A stretch of 64,000 nucleotides of DNA from Galbula dea (lineage: Eukaryota > Chordata > Aves > Piciformes > Galbulidae): NCBI GenBank assembly GCA_013399015.1, contig VWZX01008936.1, forward strand, positions 4,663,126 through 4,727,125, given 5' to 3'. The translations under genes and the position numbers were made by a program. Below the pieces are notes generated by a model. It was not told the DNA's origin. It worked only from the letters and a program-made list of their open reading frames with translations, and ran no database searches. Shown in pieces: positions 13,400 to 26,093 of the stretch (positions are counted from its first letter, which is position 1; each line of letters opens with the position of its first letter).

Positions 13400-14355
13400 T
13401 GCGGAGTATGAATTAGAGGGGGGGAATAAATGTGGGCGCAGACTTTTTTTGCAACAATACCTAACCGGGCCTTTCAGCCAGGACAACTCATGGACAAAAG
13501 CACGGCGGAAATTGAAGTAACTTTTGGAGGCCCTCAGCAGTAAGAGCTAGCTCAACGAGGGTTGCTCTGGCTTCTTTTTGTGTGAACAGGATCAATTATT
13601 CACTGGGGGGGTGAGAGGTGGAGGAAAAAAAAAGTCTTAAAAATCAGACATTTGTGTCACACTGGCCTTGGAAATCATGGCTGTTCACTGAATAAAACCA
13701 AATATTTTTGTCTCCTCCTCCTCCCCTTGGCAGATGCTGCAGTGATTTAGGGGGTGGCTGGTGAAGAGCTTGCATTCCTCACCCTTCCCCCCTGCGCACC
13801 CGAAGAAGAGAAAAGCTTCTTGAGCTATAGAGATGTCAGGCCCATGTTTTAAAATTTAGCTTTGTTTACCCAACAGAATGGAATTCATTACTGTGCAAAA
13901 GCAGTTCAATTTTCTGACCTTTTTTATTCAAAATGTTGGAAGTAGCAAAAAGCTCATTTGAAGGTCACAGGTTTATGTATCTATTCTCTTAAGTGTTTTA
14001 GAAATTCATATGGAGGACACTAAAGGTGGAATATGTGAAAACATACTATTCATTGTTTACCCTAACCTTGCCACGATTATTAGATTAATGAGGGAAGCAA
14101 AATGGCATTAAAAGCCATTGTTAACAGTGATTTTTTTTCCCCCTGAAGACTGTTCATTTTTGCCCCCGATCTGCAAAGGTCATTTTCTAATTCTTTTCAC
14201 TGAGTAGTTTATATAACTTCTGCATTTCAAGTCTATAAAAAGCTTTTGCAGACTTTTCATACTGCAAGTAGTAATTTGTTTCATTACTGTTTGAATTTTT
14301 ATATGTAATTCCTATGGACGTTTTGATGATATTGTCAGGCTTAAAAGCCAAGAGG
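13400..14355. promoter_or_regulatory. Candidate conserved non-coding element, left part of cluster
   Basis: The sequence is non-repetitive and non-coding and rich in SOX-like (CATTGTT), FOX-like (TTGTTTACC), homeodomain-like (ATTAGATTAATGAG) and AT-rich words. CpGs that are rare elsewhere are present at 13435-13560 (GGGCGCAG, ACCGGGC, CACGGCGG, AACGAGG). No open frame of note lies here. The regulatory role is inferred from texture; an alignment across birds and mammals is the deciding test. Confidence 0.33.
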
Positions 14356-14404
14356 TTTTCTTTTTTTCTTTTTTTCTTTTTTTTTCTTTTTTTTTTTTTC
14401 CCCT
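14356..14404 (+). repeat. T-rich polypyrimidine tract
   Basis: Forty-nine bases consist only of T with scattered single C residues and a terminal C run. It could be the remnant of a poly(A) tail on the minus strand, but I recognise no retroposed body next to it. Simple polypyrimidine expansion is the more economical reading. Confidence 0.85.
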
Positions 14405-15254
14405 AAGCCCAGATCCATTGTGTCTTGATAATTTAAAATTAGTGGAATTAATCAGCTGGCCATTTAAAAGCTAAACTTTGTGGCAAAAGAGACTCAGAGC
14501 AAAATTATTTTATTTTTCTACATTCGCAGCTGATTTGAAAGGCCTTTTCAGTCAGTTATCTGAAGCCAATATTTAACTGTTACTTATTCCCCTAATTTCT
14601 GTCCTTTGTCAGGGGAACTTTCCTCGCTAGATCTTGTTGCTCCGTTCCACGCTAATTGCAGCTTACATTATATAAATGGCTTTGTAAAGAAAACTATAAC
14701 CCCCAGCCTCGAAAGTTGCATGTTTCTATTTGCTCAAACTTGATGCACTTATTTTGAGAGGGTCATTTCGAGGAAAGCTGTGTAGGCACTAAGAATGTCC
14801 CGTATAATAAGCTTAAACAGAACCTTTTGTCCAGCCTAGTCTTCTCAGGCCCGAAAATTAGGCCTCCTTTTTCTGGTGGGGGGCTGAAGTGGTTCATTAC
14901 CGCAGCGTCCTCCAGCAGGCCTTGGCCCAGCCATTCCCAGTACTCGAGCTCTGTAACTTCCTTAGAAAGGACGAAGGAAAACATGGCACACAAAGGTCTT
15001 GTTAGCACTTCCTATGTGAAATTAGCAGCTTTCTAAAAGGTACAACTCCAATTACCTCACATTGTGGGGACGCGCACAAACCCAACAATGAGCCCAGTCT
15101 TGCAAGTGACATGCTGTCTCTCCGGAGTTACTTCCCTAATTAGGGATGACGAAGCCCCATTCTGACGAGTGCATCTATTTACAGTGGGCCACAATGCCTT
15201 AACTCGAGCATCCTCCTGAAAGGCCAGTGTTAAAAAACACAAGTGCTCTTTTGG
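14405..15254. promoter_or_regulatory. Candidate conserved non-coding element, central part of cluster
   Basis: The stretch holds homeodomain-type words (TTAAAATTAGTGGAATTAATCAG, split by other factors' sites), CAGCTG E-boxes at about 14453 and 14528, and a perfect 14-base palindrome centred on TAATTA at 15133-15146. Unmethylated-looking CpGs (TCGCTAG, TCCGTTCC, CTCGAAAG) are more frequent than in the flanks. Frames of 60 to 81 codons overlap on both strands and are not credible genes. Function is inference. Confidence 0.35.
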
Positions 15255-15335
15255 TGGAGCCGTCCGTGGGGAAGCGCCGCATTCCTTGCGGCTACACCCT
15301 CCCGAAAAGGGTGGCCGCTTTCCCCCTCATTGTTC
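15255..15335. promoter_or_regulatory. Small CpG cluster with a short hairpin
   Basis: I count seven CpG dinucleotides in about 80 bases (GCCGTCCG, GCGCCGC, TGCGGC, CCCGAAAA, GGCCGC), against very few per kilobase in most of the window. A six-base-pair stem with a five-base loop (GCCGCA...TGCGGC) lies at 15276-15292. It is far too short for a formal CpG island. It may be a protected regulatory core or chance. Confidence 0.4.
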
Positions 15336-16230
15336 ACACTTCAGGATTCATTTGGGACAATAAAGCTCCTGCCCCATGAGCGCTGGGAATTACAGTGGAC
15401 AATGGTCAGACTTTCTTAGTGGGGTCTAATGATGGAAAAAAAGAAAAATATTTATTGCTTTTGACAGTTTCACAAGGGGCAAAAATCCTTGTCGTGGCTT
15501 TAAGTTTCCACAGCTGTTGAAGGAAGGGCGGTCATATGGACTAAAACAGTTCAGCTCCTTTGTTAAGAGCCTGAGCACAAGGGCCAAGCAGTGAAATTAA
15601 AGATTAAGTTCATTAAGGTAAGATAATTGTGCTTGCATCCTTGTTGATACAGGTGTATACAGGCAAAGCCTGGCTCACCGGATCTATTTATTTACCTCCT
15701 GGTTGTCTTGTGAGGCAAATCAGCTTGCGAGGGAGAGGTGCTGGAAACCTTTGTTTGCTCAGCCCAGGACAGGGCTTGTGACCCGCAGCCCTTGTGAACC
15801 ACAGCCCCATCAGGAGGCGGAGGAGGACAGCAGGAAACGTTTGGGGGCACCACAAAACATGCCTTTGCCCAGAGGAGAAACTCACTCTGGTTTTGGGCTG
15901 GGGTACGAGTCAGCTTCCTTCCTTGGAAGAGAAACGCCTTGAAACACCAGTGATGTTGCTGTGAGGGAGGGAGAGTTATTAAATCCCTGGTAGTTTATTT
16001 GGCATGAAAGTGTTACTGATTATTACTTTGCTGCCGCTAAGTGTTTGGATTCTTCACTATTACTGTATTATTTGTATTGTTAACAGTTCACAAGTTCAAC
16101 AGTTTCAAATAAATTGCATTTTGTTATTAGGGTTCTACTATGAAATTACTGCATTTAATAATAAAATAAGACTTTTGTGTAGGCATATAGGTAGCTCCCA
16201 AATTCATTTAAAAAACCCCTCATGAATTAA
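15336..16230. promoter_or_regulatory. Candidate conserved non-coding element, right part of cluster
   Basis: This AT-rich unique DNA has CAGCTG at about 15513, TTAAAGATTAAG and AGGTAAGATAATTG words (15595-15630), GTATTTGTATTGTTAACAG (about 16065-16087), and TAATAATAAAATAAG. No transposon or plausible coding frame was seen. It reads like the neighbouring blocks, so I treat 13.4-16.2 kb as one possible enhancer cluster. Evidence is by texture only. Confidence 0.32.
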
Positions 16231-19200
16231 TGCAAACATACTGCTAGGAGTTGTGCTGTTTTGGTTCAGCAGATCAGTTGTCTATTGTGCCATTTTGGTG
16301 ATGAAGGATGATAATACCAAGTGATTAAAAATGCTGCAATACAGTTTGCATTTTGTTTCATTAAAATAAACATAAAGCAGGGATTTGCTCTAAGGAGCCC
16401 AGTGGCTCACTTTCGCCAGTTTACTTTCTCTTGCCCAGCCCAGTATCCCACTTGGACCACCACAAGTGCATTGCACCCAGCAAGGTGCCAGCTAAGGAGC
16501 AGAGTCCTTTCCATGCAAAAACTGTGCCTTGCAGTGCCTCTCCTGTGAGAGAGCACAATTTAATTCACCTCTGTTTCTCATGCAATGATGCTGCTCCGCG
16601 ATGCACTGTTCTGTGTGGTTTGCAACAGCATGATGCAGTTAGGACACACATCATCACTTTAACCTATTTTCTTCCACAGGTTTTGTGCAGGTCAGTATCA
16701 GCAAGCAGACAGTAACAGTTGTTTTAGGGATCAGAATTCCCATAGCCTGTTGTCTGTACTTCCCAGGATAGGCTTGTGCTTGCAATATAATTTTATGTCC
16801 CACTCTACATGGCAAGCCAAGAGCTTCTATGGCCATTTGGGAAAAAATATATGGAAAAGACAGAAAGTCTTCAAAGACAACATCTTTTCTGCAAATGTGA
16901 AGAGATACCTGTATTAACAGGCATATGAAAAATACCAAGTCTCTTCTCCTTCAAGCTAACAATACTTTGGGCCCAATCCTGCTCAAATTAAAGTTCCATT
17001 ATCTCCTGCCTGCTTTAATCTGTTTTCCCCATACAGGTGCCTAAGGAAGCAAATAGTAGTTCAGGTTAAAAATGTGCTGAGCTATAGATATGATAAATAT
17101 TAGAAACCCTGCTCTTTTACAGAGACATCTGTATGTACACAAATTCTCACTTCCTTCTCCTAGAGAATATATAAATGACATATCAGGTTTTTAGAAAGCA
17201 AATCATCCAAATAACGCACAACCGCCCTATGACTTTTTTAACATTTAGGAACTAGGTTTACTCTTGTGACACAAATCATGACTTCTGTTTGCTGGCTCAA
17301 GAGAAAAAAAAACTATTACTACTTAGAATATATATTCTATTAGAGCTAACATAACATTTCATCATTTGAACAATTTGATGATAGTTACAAAGAAAGTTGT
17401 GGGTAACTTAAGTGTTCTTAGGTCTCATATTTTGGTCTAAGTGAGAACAGTCATTAGAAAGGTACTTTTTAATGAGGTAAAAATGGTTTGATTCATTATT
17501 TTTTTTTAAACTCCATGTTTTTCTTAAAACCTTTTTCATCTGAGAGAATAGTTTTTAATGAAGCCCATGAAAAACAATTTGTGAAAAAATGCCATTAAAA
17601 GCTGTTAAGTATCAATCTTCTGTCTCTCTTTTTAAATTTTTTTCATAGGCTATTGAAAAATACTTGTAAAATATAGCTGAAGAGTTCATGAAATATCTGC
17701 CTACAAATCATTAAAGACAAATTAAATTAGCTTTGTTTTCCTGATAGTAGATGTGGCTGAAGAAAAACAAGAACTTCCAGTATCTATTAAACAGATTACA
17801 GGCTAAAAAAAGATATTTTGTTGAATGGGTAAAAGAAAGTGAAGAAAATTGACACAGCTGCGTTTCTCAGTCTGTGCTTGCATGTGTACGAGATAAAGAC
17901 ATTACAGTATTTGAAAAACAGCATCTCTCAAGTAGATTGGTTTCAAGAGGAGATTGCTCCCTGAAATAGCTCACATGTTGCATGTGTGAGTGTGTTTCCT
18001 TTTCTAACATGTAAGCACAACTGCATTACAAGCATTGATGAATGCCTCTATTATATAAGTGTGCACATGGATGAAGAAAACAGTGTGTGTACATGAATAC
18101 AATTTCTATATGAGTGTATGCATATGCATATATATTAAGCAGAACAACAAACTCCTATTGCTTGATAGATATTATGTGCCAGATGGATTGTTTGCTACAA
18201 TCTTTCCTGGTCTGCAGAAAAATATAACAGATCCAGTAATAATTTAAAAATTACTTTACTTTGAGATAAAGGACTTTCTGTAGTGCTGTTTCCATTTTTC
18301 CTGCTTTGCCACCATGCTGCCACAAAGCTAGTAGAAAATGTTTAGAAACCCTTGCCAATCTTTTGGTTTAGGAATTATGCACGGCATTGTCACCTGTGAT
18401 TAATGATTACAGTGTTCCACTTGTTCTCTGATTGACTACCTCTTCTTGGAAAGTAATTCTTCCCTCAGGAATATATATAAAATTTGAACTGTGTCTGTGC
18501 TTTGCTGCACAAACCATTGAATGAAACACAGTTCACACAATAGTTTCTGTGTTTCTTACTCTCTACAGGTTAGAACTACGTAGCTGCAGTTGTGGGTTAG
18601 TCGCATCTCAGGCTTAGGAGAAGATTTCAGTGTGAACGCAGGATTTCTTTTTCTGGTTTGCATGCCAGGTGGTTTTGACTAACCAATATAAGGTGAATAT
18701 TAGTAAGAAATCTATGAGATTTCATTTCCCTGTGTCCTCTACTGTGTGTCCTAAAATTGTAATCTTACTCAGCTGCTGAGTCCACCTCCTGTTCTCTGTG
18801 GATTAGTTATTTAGCTTGGGTATTAAGTGTATCAGAAAAGCTTAATCTAGGAATCATTATATGTGTTTTAATATTAAAATTTGTCATTGCCAAAACAAAT
18901 TTTAATATTCTAAAATATGTTCATCCCCCTTAACAGCATGATTAGCAAATGTTTTGCAGGGAAAATAGACGGACAGATACAGTAAATAGTTTTCACATAG
19001 CATGTTATTCTCTCCTGCTGGAAGGAAGACGCTCAGAGCTTTTTTTATTGTTGTGAAATATTTTTCTAAAGGATTAGGCTGACATTTCTGAAGAATCTTG
19101 GATGGGCTAGAAAGGCTGTCACTAAGCATCTTTTTGGCAAGAGAAATTAACCTTCCTTGAGCTCCATACTGTGCTGCTGGTACACAAATTAGCAAACATA

Positions 19201-21250
19201 AACTCCAGCCCAAGTCATTTTCCCTACAAGTTATTTCCTGCAAAGTTAATGTTACAACTTAATTTTATAAAAATCAGAAATTCTTGGACATAAAGGCTTG
19301 CAGGTTTCAACTGAGGAACACAGTCAGCCTGTGCACAGAGATACTCTGGCCATCTGGGTAGTCTTGATCTGCAAGACTAGTGCATGAAGAAGGTAAGCAT
19401 CTGAATAGGTTACAGTCATTTCTTTTGTAAAAGGTGCAGACAGAGATTTAAATGAGCCTAGCAGATTACATGCTTAATCGATCACAAAAGTGTAGTGAAG
19501 CCCTTGCCTTCTCCATGCATTTGGTTTCAAAACTATTGCAATTACCTCTTTCTGTGCAATGCATTAATTCTCAAGAATAGGACATATTTTATTTACCCAA
19601 AGACTATTCCCTCTACCAGATCAAAAGTATTTGTCCCTCCATGGTGTATGTCTACTCTACAGGGCTACAAACTTGACATCAAACAGCTCAGGTACAGCAC
19701 AGAATCTAACTGAAAAGCACAAAGATCTGGCTTACTTGGGACTTTGATCTCCTGGGGCGAGATCACTTCCAAGAGCTAAGACAACATATTGCTCCACAGC
19801 ACTGCAGTCTTCAGTACAGACATAACCTTAGACAAACAGTCATCATGTAGCTAGTAATGACATAATCCTGTCTTGAAGACGCTCTCTCCTCTCTTTTTTT
19901 TGCCGGTTTTTGCTGCAGTTCACAACGTTTTGCTTCTGTGGAGACTTGGGACTCCAATTCTTAGAGTCAGGCAATGCAGAGAATGAATGCTGTTATTCAT
20001 AAAATGGGCTGCTATTTATTACCTCACAATTTATGTTATTAAACTGTAATTATAAATAGGCCCTCAAAAATACCAGTGATTTGAGTACACTGATTAATTC
20101 TAAACATAGAGTTGTTATTATTTAATTTTCTGAAGAGTCTCAGCTCTTCTGATACACTGCTGTACCATGTTGTTTCTCTTTTTTCTTGTCTTTGTATGAA
20201 GAACTGGAGTGTGGAAAACAATAATGATGGTCAAAAGGGGCTCAAAGGCTACTTGAGTGATGGCAGAGGCCAGGGACACTGTTTCCACAGTAGGAAAAAA
20301 AATCCTCAGATGCTACTTAAGGTCCAGAGTAGGAGAGTGAAGTCAAGGGAACTGTATGACATTAGGCAAGAGAGTGGATTCAGACAGAGTAAGTGGAAGA
20401 AAATGAGAGGAGAATTGCTGGTGAGTATGCAGAAATTTTAGAGCACTACAGACAGTGATGATGAGTTTAAAGGGTAAGAGACAGGGAGCCAAAGGAAAGA
20501 ATAAAAATGTCCATGATGTTGGTCAGAAGAGAGAGAAAGAAAATTGACTTAGGGGTCAATTCAGAATGTTTTTAAGAATGCATTTGAGTGTAAGTACCTA
20601 AATAGCTTCACAGAAATCAAGTGGATGACTTGTAGTGAAAGCCAGGTGTGCACCCATGTACACTGCTGAACCGGAGCTTTTAACAATAGCCTTTACGCAG
20701 ATTTGAGTGAGAGTGGAGTTGGACAAGAAAAGGTTACAGTAAGCAAGATACATGGCCTGCAAACAGAAAAAGACTAATGGAAACTAAGTGCTAAAGGTAA
20801 CATTTTCCATATGTTCCAGAGCTTCCTACCAACTTTTGTTCTGTACACTCTGTATTACTTTTACACTGGACTGACAACATTCAACATTTACCAAAAACTT
20901 CAGGTCTCCTAAGTTCCAGGTCTGAGGATGCACAGTGTTGTAGCTGTAATAACCCTGTCACTCATCACTTGCTCTGTTTCAAGTTTACTTGAAAGATTTT
21001 TGATTTTTTTTCCAGTTGCAATGGCATCCTACAGACAGCAAGCAAACTCATTATGAATTCTGCAGTTTCATTTTCACACTACTTGATCAACACCTTTGCT
21101 ACTCCATCCTTCTAGTTTGGTCCTGCTACCATCACTATAGTAGCTGTGCACCAAACATATAGATGGTGCTTCACATTCAAAGGAGGAGTGTACCTAAAGA
21201 CAAAAGCTTTAACTCCTCACAAAAACACTTGCCTTCACTCCCTTGAGATG
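16231..21250. other. Unique non-coding DNA, no gene recognised
   Basis: No coding frame above about 113 codons and no recognisable protein domain occur. The sequence is AT-rich with scattered short TA/TG runs (for example around 18110-18135). No transposable element was recognised by eye. Confidence 0.6.
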
Positions 21251-21347
21251 TTATGTTAGTGATGGGTTTACCAAGACTCTTTATGTTAGTGATGGGTCTA
21301 CCAAGATTCTTTATGTTAGTGATGGGTCTACCAAGATTATTTATGTT
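21251..21347 (+). repeat. 30-bp minisatellite, three full copies
   Basis: Three head-to-tail 30-base units (TTATGTTAGTGATGGGTCTA + CCAAGATTCT) occupy 21251-21280, 21281-21310 and 21311-21340, followed by a 7-base partial unit. Units differ at only a few positions (TTTACCAAGACTCT in copy 1, GATTAT ending in copy 3), so the expansion is fairly recent. Because the period is divisible by three, a minus-strand 61-codon frame shows a decapeptide repeat of the type NLGRPITNIK. I regard that frame as accidental. Confidence 0.95.
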
Positions 21348-21811
21348 GCTAAAATTAAGCACTTAAGTGTTTGAGGAATCAGAAGAGGCAAATGCCTAGA
21401 AGAAGCGAGGGAAATGCTATAGTAATACCTTGAGGCTGCTAAGTTATATAGTTTTGAGCCCCTTTTGTGTCATAAACTTTCCATTACTAGTGTAATGATA
21501 ATTCTCATTACTTTCTAGTTCCAGACTTTGCCAGCTATTGACTTCCTATGGTTTCTGTAGCCCCTTGGTTCTCATGGAGAGGTCACTGCTTTTTCTGTCT
21601 CGCTTTCCTTCTTTGTATATAAGTTTGTGCCTGTGATAGGAGTAAGAGTTCAGAAAAGATGGTCTCTAGAGATGCTTATGAAGTGTGATGTCTGTGATGG
21701 TGTTAAAAGGTGTTCTGTCTATTGTCATGGAGTCCTGTCCTTCTCAAGTAACCTTCCAGGTTTATTAGCTTGGTGTTTGATGTAACCACAACCATGGTTG
21801 TTGGATAACTG

Positions 21812-21912
21812 ATTGGTTTTTCTGTTGGTTTTGGGGGTGGGAGGATTGTTTGGTTTTTGTTGTTTGGGTATGTTGGGGTTTGGTTTTGTGTTTTGTTTTG
21901 TATTTTTTTTTA
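21812..21912 (+). repeat. T/G-rich low-complexity tract
   Basis: About 100 bases made of TTTGG, GGTTTTTG, TTGGGG and TTTTGTTTTG words, nearly free of A and C on the + strand. G runs are present, but only two lie close together (GGGGGTGGG), so a canonical four-run G-quadruplex is not evident. It is the complement of the A/C-rich tracts elsewhere in the window. Confidence 0.75.
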
Positions 21913-24900
21913 ATTCCTTTAAAACTGTTATATTTTGCTTATGAAGCAGATAGATTGGCAAAGAGATGCTATTGTTAGGTGAAACTTCAGTTCCCTGAGA
22001 TTCCAGTAATACCTGAGGTGTAATAAAATCTATGGAAAATATTGATTGACTTCAGTAAGGCCAGGACTTTACTATCAGTATCCAATTTTTACTGTAGTTA
22101 TGGTCTTTCTTACAAATGTGCTTCCTCTGTGGAAGAGGCTTTTTGTAAAGCTTTCAAACAGGCTTTTCCATGACCAGAGTAGCCACAGATCAAAAGCTTG
22201 CACTGCTTTGGTTGCATCATAGATTTACACAGCAATATAATGGGAGAGCTGTGTTCTGCATCTGGAAATTGAACTGAGAGACTCAATCAGATGATGCTGA
22301 GCTCTGTCGTTAAAGAAAATGCCAGCCCTTACCCTAGCCCCAGGAAGGCAAATTAATACAATGGCCGGACATGGTCAAAAACTGTAGATATTTTTTTCCT
22401 GAAAGCATCATTAATTTTAAAAAAATGAAAAAAAGAACATTGCAGCCTGATTTAGTAAGAGCACTGAGCACTACACATTCCTTAATCTCCTGATTTCCAG
22501 CTCCCTGATTCCTGATTTTCCCAGCTCCCACCCAGCCAGGGCTCCCTTTTCACAAGGGCTTTTTTCCCAGCATGTTTTATACAGGGCTGATCCTTTCTAT
22601 TTGACAGAGAAAGGTAACCATAGGCATAAACAACCATTTTACATTTTGTAGCTGCTTTCTGAGTATCCTTTTCAGGGGTGGGTAAGTTGCTCTCATGTTT
22701 TTGTTTGTTAAAACAAAAGAATAAGTTTCCAAAAGGCCAGGAAAAATAAAAGGCAAAAGTCAAACCTCTAATTTCCAGTGTTCCCATAATGGACCAGTGG
22801 ACTCTGCTACAGAAGTATGGTGTGAACACTTTGGAAATACTTGAATTTAAAAGCTAGGAAACAAAAATTTTCCCCTGCCAAAGCTGGTATGGCAGAGGTT
22901 AAAATTACTTTTGTATTTTTGATAAAGTAGTATTATAAATACACAAAGCCAATAAGCAGATTCTCTGAGTCAACTGGGGCTCGGTACACCAAGTCTGAAT
23001 TGGTACTGTGTAAAAAAACCCAAACATTGCTGAATATCTGAAAACAAAATAGCAGGACCAAATGTGAAAGTAATAGGAGCATAAGTGAGACCTCATTAAA
23101 ATACCTCATCCCTTTGGCTTCCTTCTGATTATCAGTCTTCATCACTGGGAAAACTGCCTTTTCCTGACTTTAGTTACTAGAGTTCTGAACATCTTGTGTC
23201 AGTGTCAGTGCTAAATATTCAGAGCCTAATCTGGTGGCAATGCAAAGTGAAATTAATATTAGAATTGCATGGATCAGAACTCGTTTAAGAATATTTCCCT
23301 TGACTCTGCCCACCAAAATCAACAAGAAGAAAATCACTGGGAACTGCATACAGAAAATTCTACTTGAAACCTGTTATTTAGATAGAAATCAGAAATGAGG
23401 ACTTTTAGTCAAACTTCCAACTTAAACTTGGCCTCTGTGCTAGGCAGGCTCTGTGATGCCTGGACTTAGCTGTTTTTCCAAGGATCGAAGCTTCCTTCCA
23501 TTTATGTGATACATACATGATAAAGGAAAGGATGAAGATTAACATTGCAGTTGTAACCATAAATCTTAGTAAACCTTAGCTGCAAACATTTACTCTTCCA
23601 CCAAACCTAAACAAATAGTGTAGTATTCATGCATAATATATATATATTTCTAATTGGGTGCAATGCATTGCTCTCTTCTTTAAATTGCTAGCATGAATTG
23701 TTATCGACCCTCAGCACTTTCCCTTTGCTTTTGTACCTGCTCATGGTATGTCAGTTGTCAGTAGTTGGAGTGTTTGACATTGCTGCTGCCATTGTAAATT
23801 GAAAGATGGAACCATGGGCCAGATTGCTTTTATCTGTTACCCAGTTTTGATCTTTTAATCTACTCTTTGCCAACTAATGTCAGCCATGATTATTTCTAAC
23901 TTGCCAAAATTCTGAATGGCTTTTAAACAGGTGACATTTTCCTATAAAAAGACTCTACCACAAGCATGTTTCTTTTTCCAGCCCTGAAAGTCACCTTTTC
24001 TGCCATAATTACAGTGGTCTAAGTGACACATTTCTGGACTACTGACAGTTTTAAAGATTTGTTGTTTGTGGGTATTGCAATTACTGTGCATTACCTTCTC
24101 CCTTCTGAGAGGAGTGAAATTATTTCTATAGATGTTACTGCCTTCACAGTTTTGCTTTTGATTTTGCACAGTTGGCTCTAGACTAGATCCAGATTTGAAA
24201 GTAACTGGGAATAACTTAGTATTGGACAAATAAATAACTTCATACTTAGCTACCTCCATCACTTAGATGAACTCTTTCCTAATCTTTTTCCCTCTTGCCT
24301 AGAAGCATTTGGGAAGAGTGTGTGGGAAAATATTTTTGTGCCTAGGGTCTCTTCCAGATGTTAATGATGTCTCTCATTACAATTATTCTCTCGTGTGGAT
24401 ACATCACTTGCAATGGCTGCCTGTGTAAGCATAGCCTTGAGTGATGATGCTGTATTTAATCCATGGGCTGATGATGATACATGGGGCCCACATATTTCTG
24501 CTGATATTCCATCTCTTCATGTAGAGAAAAAGTAGGTTGAAAACAAAGTCAGTAAGCTAACTGGGCAAGTCTAAGTTCATAATTTATTTGATCTGTCTCC
24601 TGGCTTTCTGCTTAACACCACAAATAAAACACAATGATCAGCAAACATTACTGACCTAGGCATCGTACTATTTACATGATGTGTACTGTAAAAACAATTT
24701 ACTAGCTCCTTTCCTCATCTTCTCTTCTGTTTCAAAATAAACCCCTGGGAAACAGCAAAGACAGACCAGAAATCAGTTTGTGGAGTCCTCATCTTTTATT
24801 CTATGTATCATACCAAACACTTCCAGGACAAACTTACCCAATTCTTCTGAAAACACTAGAAGGAGGATGCTTACAACCATATTTGAATAGCAAGCTACAT

Positions 24901-25314
24901 AATTCTGTTAGTCTGCACTGCAGATGTCTGGAACTAAAAAAACTATACTATGAATCTGTAAAAAAATTAGCTCCTTTATTGATGACTTTTGGACAGTTGT
25001 TTTTTAATTTATGCACATTTACACAATTACATCCAAAAATTGCCTACATAAATTAGGAGCCTGAAACAGGAACTTAAAGAATGGAAAGAACAAGAGTAAC
25101 AATAGACTTCACAGTCAGCCTCCTTTAAGTCCTTAGTATAGTCACGAAGTTAAGACACAAAAGCATTTCCAACAACAACATAGTGGGCAGTGAGTATAAA
25201 AGAGAGGCCATGAAGCCATTAAGGCAATTAAGAAAGATTAAGATTGCTTGTGGTGGAAAGACCCATTAATCAATAGGCCAGAAATCACAGCATGTTGTAG
25301 AATATACTTCATGA

Positions 25315-25379
25315 CAAAAAAAAAAACAAACAAAAAAACCCAAACCAAAAAAAACCCCCAAAAAGAATCCACAAACCCA
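25315..25379 (+). repeat. A/C-rich low-complexity tract
   Basis: A run of A followed by AACAAACAAAAAAACCC, AAACC and AAAACCCCC words. It is similar in composition to the tracts at 6988 and 41109. No retroposed gene body or CR1 end adjoins it. Confidence 0.8.
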
Positions 25380-26041
25380 GAGAGAGAACAAACAGGCTAA
25401 ATGTATCCCATACCAAAGGTTACATAGTTCTCATTAATGAGAAATCATATTAATCCCTCAGATATTGCTGGCTTCACAGTTAGTGTTCCCATTTGCACAC
25501 AGAAACAGCACTGATGGAAAGCATCTGAACTGATACTGAATGCTGTTGAAGAAATACCTGTCCACAGCTGACACCACCAACAGATCCAGCAACATTTGTG
25601 GAAGGAAAGCAGAGCTGATTCAAGAGGGTATGTGTGGATGTTGCTCAGCATTCTGCAGGAGAGCGACAGTGACACACAAGCCCCTGTTCATGAATCTAAA
25701 GCTGCTGTATTAAGACAACACAATGCCTGTCAGAAGGATGGGTAACTGAAAACTTGCATTTGGAAACTGCCTGTGGGCATCTAATGCAAGTCTTCATATG
25801 GTCTTGAGGAGAGGAAACAAAATGGGAGGGCTGATGACTGTATTACAACTTGCACCTGACATAATTTACAGTTGTCTTAGATGGGCATGTGACCAAGCTG
25901 AAATCAGCTCTAGGGTGCTCAGCTTCATCTTCAGCAGTAAGGCCACTGCTAAGTTCCAGGCCCATTCCTGTTGTTTGAAGGACCAGCTACAGCTGGGTAG
26001 AAACTGGTTTGCTAACTGGTTTTGCAGAAATAGTCATAGGT

Positions 26042-26093
26042 GGTTGAGGTTTGGGCTTGGGGTTTTTTTGTGGTTTGGTTTTGTTTTGTTTTT
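26042..26093 (+). repeat. T/G-rich low-complexity tract
   Basis: About 50 bases of GGTTTGGG, GGGGTTTTTTTG, GGTTTGG and TTTTGTTTTG words. It is the same class as the tract at 21812, in the same orientation. Confidence 0.75.

Noticed and set aside
14356..14404. Poly(A) tail of a minus-strand processed pseudogene
   Set aside because: No retroposed coding body or target-site duplication was recognised on either side; simple pyrimidine expansion is sufficient.
21177..21362. 61-codon minus-strand frame with decapeptide repeats as a small repeat protein
   Set aside because: The repetition is fully explained by the 30-base minisatellite; the frame is short and has no other support.
21812..21912. 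G-quadruplex
   Set aside because: G runs are too far apart for the usual four-run motif with loops of seven bases or fewer.
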